A model generated the notes under the pieces. It was not told where the DNA came from and made no database searches. It worked only from the letters and a program-made list of their open reading frames with translations. From the NCBI RefSeq assembly GCF_049354825.1, contig NZ_CP186480.1, positions 682,001 through 746,000 of the forward strand: DNA of 64,000 nt, in the 5' to 3' direction. Every line of letters begins with the position of its first letter. Within the stretch, counting starts at the first letter, position 1. The translations under genes were made by a program, and so were the position numbers. Below are positions 1-6,653 of this stretch, in pieces. The DNA is from Novosphingobium sp049354825 (lineage in GTDB: Bacteria > Pseudomonadota > Alphaproteobacteria > Sphingomonadales > Sphingomonadaceae).

Positions 1-1231
1 CGCCGCGATCGTCGACGGCAACCGCAAGGTCCTCGCCGCGCGGCTTTCCGACGCGCGCTTCTTCTGGGACCAGGACCGCAAGACTCCGCTGGCCGAGCAC
101 GCGAAAAAGCTTGAACGGATCACCTTCCACGAAAAGCTCGGCACCGTCGCCGACAAGGTCGAGCGCGTCGCCAGACTGGCGCGCTGGCTGGTGGAAGAGG
201 GGATCGTCAAGGGTGCCGATCCCGATCAGGCCGAACAAGCCGCCCGCCTCGCCAAGGCCGACCTCGTCACCGAAATGGTCGGCGAATTTCCCGAACTGCA
301 AGGCCTGATGGGCGGCTATTACGCCCGCGCCGAGGGCCTGCCCGATGCCGTCGCCGACGCCATCCGCGATCACTACAAGCCGGTCGGGCAGGGCGATGAC
401 GTGCCGACGGCGCCGGTGACGGTGGCGGTGAGCCTGGCGGACAAGCTGGACAACTTGTTCAGCTTTTTCAGTGTCGATCTTTTGCCGACCGGATCGAAAG
501 ATCCATTTGCGCTCAGGCGTGCAGCTTTGGGTTACCTCCAACTTGCACAAGCCAACGCCGTGAAAGTCGAATTCTCAACGATGGCCGCCGCTTGGTCCGG
601 TAAGCCCTTCGATGGCGGCCTAGGACTGAAGGTGGCGGACTTTCTTTTCGATCGCCTTGGAGTGCAGCTCAAGGACCAAGGCGTGAGGCACGATTATATC
701 CAGGCCTCGCGCGCCTGGAGCCAAGGCAGTGATACGGACGGCCGCGTGGATCGCGTTGAGGCGAGAGCTCGCGCATTGGGCCAGTTCTTGAGCACCGAGG
801 ACGGCAAGAACCTGCTCGCCGGGTACAAGCGCGCCGCCAACATCCTCAAGAAGGAAGACTGGCAGGACGCAGCCCCGCACGACGGCGAGGAAGATCCTTT
901 CGCGATGGTCGACGATCCCGACGTCGCGGCGGCCATGCGCGCGCGGATGGCGATCAAGAAAACGCTGTCCTACACACCCGAGCCTGCGGAAAAGGCGCTG
1001 ATAGACGCGCTCGACGCAGCCGGGCCGAAGGCCCAGGCGGCGGTCGAGGCGGAGGATTTCGCCGGCGCAATGGCGGCGCTCGCGTCGTTGCGCGCGCCGA
1101 TCGATGCCTTTTTTACCGAGGTGACCGTCAACGATGCCGACCCGGCAAAGCGCGAAGCCCGTCTCGCCCTGCTCGGGCGGTTCCGCAAGGCAGTCCACGC
1201 GGTGGCCGATTTCAGCAGGATCGAGGGCTAG
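1..1231 (+). CDS. glyS: Glycyl-tRNA synthetase beta subunit (3' part)
   Basis: The reading frame is open from the first bases of the window, so the gene starts upstream and only about the last 410 codons are present. It encodes the beta subunit of the two-subunit (alpha2beta2) bacterial glycyl-tRNA synthetase, which charges tRNA-Gly in the cytoplasm. Diagnostic features are the segments DKLDNL and PTGSKDPFALRRAALG, hallmarks of the GlyS HD-like domain, followed by the C-terminal anticodon-binding-like DALR region ending in RKAVHAVADFSRIEG. glyQ would be expected just upstream. The central stretch (about 455-870) has visibly lower GC and less typical codons than the flanks, which suggests a mosaic allele. 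ppdK follows after 69 bases. Confidence 0.96.
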   Translation, partial: AAIVDGNRKVLAARLSDARFFWDQDRKTPLAEHAKKLERITFHEKLGTVADKVERVARLARWLVEEGIVKGADPDQAEQAARLAKADLVTEMVGEFPELQGLMGGYYARAEGLPDAVADAIRDHYKPVGQGDDVPTAPVTVAVSLADKLDNLFSFFSVDLLPTGSKDPFALRRAALGYLQLAQANAVKVEFSTMAAAWSGKPFDGGLGLKVADFLFDRLGVQLKDQGVRHDYIQASRAWSQGSDTDGRVDRVEARARALGQFLSTEDGKNLLAGYKRAANILKKEDWQDAAPHDGEEDPFAMVDDPDVAAAMRARMAIKKTLSYTPEPAEKALIDALDAAGPKAQAAVEAEDFAGAMAALASLRAPIDAFFTEVTVNDADPAKREARLALLGRFRKAVHAVADFSRIEG

Positions 1232-1243
1232 CCGCTTACGCCC

Positions 1244-1269
1244 CAGGACGGTGTCAATTGTGTCAAGCA
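1244..1269 (+). promoter_or_regulatory. 26-bp element, copy 1 (upstream of ppdK)
   Basis: This 26-base sequence recurs at 33141-33166 with one substitution (25/26 identical). Its core is two direct copies of GTGTCAA separated by two bases (TT here, CT in the other copy). It ends 31 bases before the ppdK start codon. Conservation of 26 bases in two unrelated intergenic sites on the same strand as the downstream gene suggests a shared transcription factor site or RNA element. I do not recognise the factor. Confidence 0.55.
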
Positions 1270-1300
1270 ACTGTGACTTTCAACGAAAGCCGGCACCACG

Positions 1301-3976
1301 ATGAGCAAGCAGGTCTACCATTTCGGCGGTTCGGCAACCTCTGACGAGCCCCGCGCGAAGGACAAGACCATCGTCGGCGGCAAGGGGGCCAACCTGGCCG
1401 AGATGGCCGGGATCGGCCTGCCGGTGCCGCCCGGCTTCACCATCACGACCGAGGAGTGCGTGCGCTACCTTGCCGAAGGCGGCGAATTCGCGGCCGAGCT
1501 TCAGGCCGACGTCGCGGCCGCGCTGGCGCACATCGAGCAGGCGGTGGGCAAGCGCTTCGGCGATGCCGCCGATCCGCTGCTGGTCTCGGTTCGCTCCGGC
1601 GCGCGCGTTTCCATGCCCGGAATGATGGACACCGTCCTCAACCTCGGCCTCAACGACGCGACCGTCGAAGGCCTGGCCAGCGTCAGCGGCGACGCGCGCT
1701 TTGCCTGGGATTCCTACCGGCGTTTCATCCAGATGTACGCCGACGTCGTCCTTGGCCTGGATCATCACAAGTTCGAGGACGCACTCGAAATCGTCAAGGA
1801 AGACAACGGCTTTTACGCCGATGTTGACCTTGATGCCGAGCATTGGCGCCAGCTGGTCGGCGAATACAAGACGATCGTTGCCGAGGAACTCGGCCGCCCG
1901 TTCCCACAGGATGTCCACGAGCAGCTGTGGGGCGCGATCCGGGCCGTCTTCGACAGCTGGGATTCCGACCGCGCCAAGGTCTATCGCCGGCTCAACGACA
2001 TTCCGGGCGACTGGGGCACCGCGGTCAACGTCCAGGCGATGGTGTTCGGCAACATGGGCGATACCAGTGCCACCGGCGTTGCCTTCACCCGCGATCCCGC
2101 CACCGGTGAGCGCGCCTATTACGGCGAATGGCTGGTCAATGCCCAGGGCGAGGACGTGGTCGCCGGCATCCGCACGCCGCAGTACCTGACGAGGACCGCG
2201 CGCGAGGCGGCCGGGGCAAAGCCGCTCAGCATGGAAGAGGCGATGCCCGAGGCTTACGCCGAGCTGGCGCGCGTCTTCGACCTTCTTGAGCGGCATTACC
2301 GCGACATGCAGGACATCGAGTTCACCGTGGAACGCGGCAAGCTGTGGATGCTTCAGACCCGCAGCGGCAAGCGCACCGCCAGGGCGGCGCTGCGCATGGC
2401 CGTCGAGATGGTCGAGGAAGGCCTGATCGACCGCAAGGCTGCCATTCTGCGCGTCGATCCAATGGCGCTCGACCAGTTGCTGCACCCCACGCTCGATCCG
2501 GAGGCGCCGCGCGAGGTGCTGGGCAGCGGCTTGCCGGCGAGTCCCGGGGCGGCTTCGGGCGCGATCGTGCTCGACGCCGATACTGCCGAGCGCCGCGCCG
2601 CCCTGGGTGAGGCGGTCGTCCTTGTCCGCGTCGAGACCAGCCCGGAGGACATTCACGGCATGCACGCCGCGCGCGGCATCCTTACCGCGCGAGGAGGCAT
2701 GACCAGCCACGCCGCGGTGGTTGCGCGCGGCATGGGGCGGCCCTGCGTGTCCGGCGCCAGCAGTATCTCGATCGACATGCAGGCGCGCACCCTGCGCATC
2801 GGCGCGCGCCAGCTGGCCGAGGGCGACGTGATCACTCTCGATGGCGCGACCGGCCAGATCATGGCCGGCGAAGTGCCGACTATCGAGCCCGAGCTGGTCG
2901 GTGATTTCGGCACGCTGATCGCATGGGCCGATGCCGAACGCCGCATGAAGGTGCGTGCCAACGCCGAGACGCCCGCCGATTGCCACACCGCGCGCCAGTT
3001 CGGCGCCGAAGGGGTCGGGCTTTGCCGCACCGAACACATGTTTTTCGACGCGGGCCGCATTTCCGCGGTGCGCCAGATGATCCTGGCGGAGGACATCGCC
3101 GGCCGGGCCAAGGCCCTGGCCAAGCTGCTGCCCGAGCAGCGCGCCGATTTCCGCGCCATCTTCGAAGTGATGTCCGGCCTGCCGGTGACGATCCGCCTGC
3201 TCGACCCGCCCCTCCACGAGTTTCTGCCGCACGGCGATGCAGAGTTTGCCGAACTGTCCGAGACGATCGGCATCGGCGCCGAAACATTGAAGCGACGCGC
3301 CGACGAACTGCACGAATTCAACCCGATGTTGGGGCATCGCGGCTGCCGCCTCGGCATCACCTTCCCCGAAATCTACGCGATGCAGGCGCGCGCGATTTTC
3401 GAGGCGGCATGCGACGTGGCCGAATCGTCCGGCGCGGCCCCGGTGCCCGAGGTGATGATCCCGCTGGTCGCCACCCGAAAGGAGCTGTCGATCCTCAAGG
3501 CGCTGATCGACAAGACCGCGGCAGAGGTGTTCGCGGACAAGGGCCGCACGCTTGAATACCTGGTCGGAACGATGATCGAACTGCCGCGCGCTGCGCTGAT
3601 GGCCGGCGAGATAGCCGAGGACGCAGCGTTCTTTTCGTTTGGAACCAACGATTTGACGCAAACAACTCTCGGCGTGTCGAGGGATGATGCGGCCCGCTTC
3701 CTCGGCCCGTATGTCGAGCAGGGGATCTATCCGCGTGACCCGTTCGTCAGCCTCGACATCGAGGGCGTCGGGCAGCTCGTCCAAATGGGCGCGGACCGGG
3801 GGCGGGCCACACGTGCCGCGATCAAGCTCGGTATTTGCGGCGAGCACGGCGGCGATCCGGCGAGCATCGCGTTCTGCGAGAAAGTCGGGCTCGACTACGT
3901 CAGCGCCAGTCCGTTCCGGGTACCGATCGCCCGCCTGGCGGCGGCGCAGGCCGCGCTCAGCGCTTCCAGCCGCTGA
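1301..3976 (+). CDS. ppdK: Pyruvate, phosphate dikinase
   Basis: An 891-residue PPDK, the usual length for the bacterial family. It interconverts pyruvate + ATP + Pi and PEP + AMP + PPi, and feeds gluconeogenesis or PPi-linked glycolysis in the cytoplasm. The N-terminal ATP-grasp domain begins with KDKTIVGGKGANLAEM, and RSGARVSMPGMMDTVLNLG is typical. The central phosphohistidine domain carries GGMTSHAAVVARGMG with the swivelling His at residue 470. The C-terminal PEP/pyruvate barrel has FGTNDLTQTTLG and LGICGEHGGDP with catalytic Cys846. All key residues are intact. It follows glyS in the same direction, a common sphingomonad order. A repeated 26-bp element lies just upstream. Its 3' end overlaps the convergent methyltransferase gene by 20 bases. 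Confidence 0.97.
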   Translation: MSKQVYHFGGSATSDEPRAKDKTIVGGKGANLAEMAGIGLPVPPGFTITTEECVRYLAEGGEFAAELQADVAAALAHIEQAVGKRFGDAADPLLVSVRSGARVSMPGMMDTVLNLGLNDATVEGLASVSGDARFAWDSYRRFIQMYADVVLGLDHHKFEDALEIVKEDNGFYADVDLDAEHWRQLVGEYKTIVAEELGRPFPQDVHEQLWGAIRAVFDSWDSDRAKVYRRLNDIPGDWGTAVNVQAMVFGNMGDTSATGVAFTRDPATGERAYYGEWLVNAQGEDVVAGIRTPQYLTRTAREAAGAKPLSMEEAMPEAYAELARVFDLLERHYRDMQDIEFTVERGKLWMLQTRSGKRTARAALRMAVEMVEEGLIDRKAAILRVDPMALDQLLHPTLDPEAPREVLGSGLPASPGAASGAIVLDADTAERRAALGEAVVLVRVETSPEDIHGMHAARGILTARGGMTSHAAVVARGMGRPCVSGASSISIDMQARTLRIGARQLAEGDVITLDGATGQIMAGEVPTIEPELVGDFGTLIAWADAERRMKVRANAETPADCHTARQFGAEGVGLCRTEHMFFDAGRISAVRQMILAEDIAGRAKALAKLLPEQRADFRAIFEVMSGLPVTIRLLDPPLHEFLPHGDAEFAELSETIGIGAETLKRRADELHEFNPMLGHRGCRLGITFPEIYAMQARAIFEAACDVAESSGAAPVPEVMIPLVATRKELSILKALIDKTAAEVFADKGRTLEYLVGTMIELPRAALMAGEIAEDAAFFSFGTNDLTQTTLGVSRDDAARFLGPYVEQGIYPRDPFVSLDIEGVGQLVQMGADRGRATRAAIKLGICGEHGGDPASIAFCEKVGLDYVSASPFRVPIARLAAAQAALSASSR

Positions 3977-4694
3977 GCGTCAGGATCTCGAAAGTCTCGG
4001 TGACGCGGCCATCGTCGTCGGCGAGGTCGCGGAAGGCTGCACGCGCACGTTCCCATCCGGCCTTGCCGATCGGCGGGGCCGGGCTGGCCAGTCGGCTCGT
4101 CAGGCCCTGGTCGCGCAGATCGGCGATCAGGCGTTCGGGGCTCGCGTAGCTGACCGACAGGGTCCGGGTGTCGATCACCGGGTCGGTCCAGCCGGCGCGC
4201 TGCAGCAACGGCCCACCGCCGCGCACGTCGACGAGTGGATGCATCCGCGCCGCCGGACGATCGGCATCGGCCGCCAGCATCATCGCTCGCAGTACCGGCA
4301 GGCTGCCGGCGCCGACCAGCGCGGCGATCGCCAAGCCGCCGGGCGCCAGTGCGCTGTGCAGGTGGATCAGTGCGCCGGGCAAGTCGTTGGCGGAATCGAG
4401 GCGGAACAAGCTGACGGCAAGGTCGAACCCGGCCTCGGGATAGGGCGATTCGTCGTCCCACTCGCTCCCGTCGGTCAGGGCAATGCCGGGCAAGGCACGG
4501 GCGACCGCGCCGGTGTGGTCGCCGCTGACCAGCGCGTGCCGCGGCTGATGGCGCAGGAAGGCAACGCGTTCGGCGACATCTTCGGCAACGTCCTCGGCCA
4601 GGAACCCGGCCGCATCGCGGCCGCGCCGCGCTGCGCGGGTGCGCAGGCGTTCGCGGCGCGACGGCGAGAAGATTTCGGGGACGCGGGCAACCAT
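3957..4694 (-). CDS. SAM-dependent methyltransferase-like protein (BioC/NDUFAF5 type)
   Basis: A 245-residue protein beginning MVARVPEIFS; an ATG 16 codons upstream (4742) is possible, but AGGGGGC lies 5 bases before this one. The opening 'PEIF...RRRRAAR...FL...A' pattern and the overall layout match alphaproteobacterial methyltransferases related to BioC and to the complex I assembly factor NDUFAF5, commonly found divergent from comF. The SAM-binding motif I is degenerate (HALVSGDHTGAV rather than a clear GxGxG). Later motifs, such as FDLAVSLFRLDSANDLPGAL and LAPGGLAIAAL, fit a class I Rossmann methyltransferase. The substrate cannot be read from sequence; a role in nuo assembly is only an inference from the family. 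Confidence 0.75.
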   Translation of the reverse strand: MVARVPEIFSPSRRERLRTRAARRGRDAAGFLAEDVAEDVAERVAFLRHQPRHALVSGDHTGAVARALPGIALTDGSEWDDESPYPEAGFDLAVSLFRLDSANDLPGALIHLHSALAPGGLAIAALVGAGSLPVLRAMMLAADADRPAARMHPLVDVRGGGPLLQRAGWTDPVIDTRTLSVSYASPERLIADLRDQGLTSRLASPAPPIGKAGWERARAAFRDLADDDGRVTETFEILTLSGWKR

Positions 4695-4766
4695 CGGACG
4701 CCCCCTGCCGCCTGGGGTGCCGCCAGGCAAGCTTGCTGGCACCGCCGTGGCGGTTAGAAAGGCGGG

Positions 4767-5510
4767 ATGGGTCTTCCCGCCGGCCTCGCGCCGCTGATCG
4801 ATTTCGTGTTTCCGCCACGCTGCCCGTTATGCGGCGCGGACCTGGCGGAGCACGGCAGCTTGTGCGCCGCTTGCTGGGCGACGCTGGCGATTCCCGGCAC
4901 GCCTTGCTGCAAGACCTGCCAGCGCCCGTTCCCCGATTCGCAGGAAGAAGGCCTGATCTGCGCGCCCTGTCTTGCCGATCCCCCGCGTCACGCCGGAATT
5001 GCCGCCGGCACGCTTTACAATGCGCCTTCGAGACAGCTGGTGCTGTCCTTCAAGCACGGGCGCAAGCTGGCTTTAGCGGCGCTGATGGCGCGACTGATCG
5101 CCGCGCGGATCCCGTCGACCGGGGCGGAGCCAGGTCCGGACTGGACGCTCGTGCCGGTACCGCTGCACCGCTGGCGACTGTGGAAGCGGGGTTATAACCA
5201 GGCGGCGCTGCTGGCGCAGGAACTGGCGCGAACGACAGGGGCCGCGCTGGTGGTAGATGGGCTCAAACGCACAAGGCCGACGCCGAGCCTTGGCGGGCTG
5301 GGCAAGACGGCCCGATCGCGCGCCTTGCGCGGGGCGATCGCGCTCGATCCGCGGCGCCGCGATCGCATCGCCGGGCGGCGTGTGCTGCTGGTCGACGACG
5401 TGCTGACGAGCGGCGCGACCAGCGATGCTTGCGTCGCGGCCCTGTTGCGTGGCGGCGCGTCGGCCGTCACGGTCGCATGCTTCGCCCGGGTCCTCGACGA
5501 GGCGTTATAA
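4767..5510 (+). CDS. comF: ComF family phosphoribosyltransferase
   Basis: A 247-residue ComF-type protein. The N-terminal double zinc ribbon is clear, with CPLCGADL, CAACW, CCKTCQRPF and CAPC supplying cysteine pairs within the first 75 residues. The C-terminal type I phosphoribosyltransferase fold has the PRPP-binding loop VLLVDDVLTSGAT and the preceding RKRGYNQAALLAQ-like motif (here WKRGYNQAALLAQEL). In competent bacteria ComF acts in handling incoming single-stranded DNA; in most proteobacteria its role is unproved. The start is preceded by AAAGGCGGG. It is divergent from the methyltransferase and followed by a perfect hairpin. Confidence 0.92.
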   Translation: MGLPAGLAPLIDFVFPPRCPLCGADLAEHGSLCAACWATLAIPGTPCCKTCQRPFPDSQEEGLICAPCLADPPRHAGIAAGTLYNAPSRQLVLSFKHGRKLALAALMARLIAARIPSTGAEPGPDWTLVPVPLHRWRLWKRGYNQAALLAQELARTTGAALVVDGLKRTRPTPSLGGLGKTARSRALRGAIALDPRRRDRIAGRRVLLVDDVLTSGATSDACVAALLRGGASAVTVACFARVLDEAL

Positions 5511-5515
5511 CGGAA

Positions 5516-5543
5516 ACGCCCGGAACCGAAGTTCCGGGCGTTC
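5516..5543 (+). terminator. Hairpin terminator after comF
   Basis: A perfect 12-bp inverted repeat (5516-5527 with 5532-5543) closes on a CGAA tetraloop and starts six bases after the comF stop codon. No T-run follows, so it is either a GC-strong intrinsic terminator of the kind common in high-GC alphaproteobacteria or a transcript-stabilising hairpin. Confidence 0.75.
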
Positions 5544-5794
5544 GCGTGACGAAACTCAAAAGGTGCTGCCGGAGCAGTTAGACGGTCCCCCTTTGACCGC
5601 CTCACCCGATCCCTCATGCGGGGCGCCGGTTAGGCGCAGCCCGGTCCCTGAACCGTGGCTAGCTTGCGGCGGGTCTTTCGCCTGCCGCATCCGCGCTGCC
5701 GATATCCGCAATTCGGGACGGCGAGGGAAGCGGCATCCCCCTAGCGCGCAGTTTTTGGTCGACATATGTGGTTATCGTGCAACAAAGGTTGGCC
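5544..5794. other. 251-base intergenic spacer, no recognised gene
   Basis: No reading frame here has convincing composition or a ribosome binding site. A 69-codon frame on the minus strand (5556-5765) is Pro/Gly/Ser rich and looks fortuitous. The minus strand contains a short CTGC/GCAG hairpin followed by CACCTTTTGAGTTT near 5551-5575, which would suit the end of a small RNA. I found no tmRNA, RNase P or SRP RNA signature. The hisI promoter presumably lies at the right edge. Confidence 0.35.
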
Positions 5795-6166
5795 ATGAGC
5801 GACAATTCGGACACGGACGGCACGGGCGCATTTGCCCCGCGCTACGACCAGGCGGGGCTCATGACGGCGGTCGTCATCGACGCCGGCACGCGCGACGTGC
5901 TGATGGTGGCGTTCATGGACCAGGAGGCGCTCGAGGCGACCCGCCGGACCGGGCTGGCCCACTTCCATTCGCGGTCCCGTGGACGTCTATGGCAAAAGGG
6001 AGAAACCTCCGGCAACATCCTGCGCGTCAAGGAAATCCGTGTCGATTGCGACCAGGATGCGCTGGTTCTGGTTTGCCAAGCGGCGGGCCCGGCGTGCCAC
6101 ACCGGCGCACGAAGCTGCTTTTTTCGCAGCCTCGACGGCGACGAGCTGATACCCATCGCCGATTGA
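5795..6166 (+). CDS. hisI: Phosphoribosyl-AMP cyclohydrolase
   Basis: A 123-residue HisI, which opens the adenine ring of phosphoribosyl-AMP in step three of histidine biosynthesis. The family metal and active-site residues are visible: VDCDQDALVL, then PACHTGARSCFF, supplying the Cys/His/Asp zinc and magnesium ligands. WQKGETSGN and the FHSRSRGRLW segment are also diagnostic. The ATG at 5795 is preceded by AAAGG at a good distance; an in-frame start 27 bases earlier lacks a site. It is a stand-alone hisI, neither fused to hisE nor next to other his genes. Its stop codon lies inside the operator-promoter of the next gene. Confidence 0.95.
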   Translation: MSDNSDTDGTGAFAPRYDQAGLMTAVVIDAGTRDVLMVAFMDQEALEATRRTGLAHFHSRSRGRLWQKGETSGNILRVKEIRVDCDQDALVLVCQAAGPACHTGARSCFFRSLDGDELIPIAD

Positions 6167-6191
6167 CGTTTACGTAAAGGGAAGTTACAAG
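6163..6191 (+). promoter_or_regulatory. Promoter with LiuR-like operator for the MerR gene
   Basis: TTGACG (6163-6168), a 17-base spacer and TACAAG (6186-6191) form a good sigma-70-type promoter. Overlapping it, TTGACGTTTACGTAAA (6163-6178) is an inverted repeat of 7-base arms around TT. It resembles the operator recalled for LiuR, the MerR-family regulator of branched-chain amino acid and fatty acid breakdown. Predicted transcription starts 0-3 bases before the MerR ATG at 6200, so the mRNA would be essentially leaderless. Confidence 0.7.
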
Positions 6192-6199
6192 CTGCGGCC

Positions 6200-6643
6200 A
6201 TGACGACCGCGCCTGTCATCGCCCATTCCGGTGCCCACATCGATCGGCCAGACGCGCTCGAGCGCGAAAGCTTCACGATTTCCGATCTGACCGCCGAATT
6301 CGACGTGACCGCGCGCGCGCTGCGCTTTTACGAGGATGAAGGCCTGATATCGCCGGCTCGCCAGGGTTTGATGCGGATATATTCAAAGCGCGATCGCGCG
6401 CGCCTGGCCTGGATCATGCGTGCCAAAAGCTCGGGCTTCAGCTTGGCCGAGATCAAGGAGATGATCGATCTCTACGACCTTGGTGACGGCCGTGCCGAGC
6501 AGCGCCGGGTCACGATCGCGCGGTGCCGCGAACAGGTTGCGCGGCTGGAACGCCAGCGCGCCGACATTGACGCCGCCCTGACCGAACTCACCGCCTTCAT
6601 TGCCCACGTCGAAGCCGTCGACCGGGCCGCAAAACAGAACTGA
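6200..6643 (+). CDS. MerR family regulator (LiuR-like)
   Basis: A 147-residue MerR protein. The N-terminal winged helix spans residues 25-95 (FTISDLTAEFDVTARALRFY, then DEGLISPARQGLMRIYSKRD and RLAWIMRAKSSGFSLAEIKEMIDLYD). A C-terminal coiled coil follows (CREQVARLERQRADIDAALTEL). It lacks the metal-binding cysteines of MerR/CueR. The sequence and pairing with an acyl-CoA dehydrogenase 11 bases downstream fit LiuR-type regulators of acyl-CoA degradation. A LiuR-like palindrome in its own promoter suggests autoregulation. No Shine-Dalgarno lies before the ATG, in keeping with a leaderless transcript. The specific effector is unknown. Confidence 0.88.
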   Translation: MTTAPVIAHSGAHIDRPDALERESFTISDLTAEFDVTARALRFYEDEGLISPARQGLMRIYSKRDRARLAWIMRAKSSGFSLAEIKEMIDLYDLGDGRAEQRRVTIARCREQVARLERQRADIDAALTELTAFIAHVEAVDRAAKQN

Positions 6644-6653
6644 GGACGATATC

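Noticed and set aside
1280..3847. Long minus-strand open frame (855 codons) opposite ppdK
   Set aside because: It is a by-product of GC-rich codon bias. Its translation is full of Arg/His/Gly with no domain, while the plus strand is a textbook PPDK.
5556..5765. 69-codon minus-strand frame after comF
   Set aside because: No ribosome binding site, no domain, odd composition; treated as noncoding spacer.
5544..5794. Possible tmRNA, SRP or RNase P RNA
   Set aside because: None of the diagnostic conserved stretches (tmRNA tag, SRP GGAAG loop region, RNase P core) could be seen.
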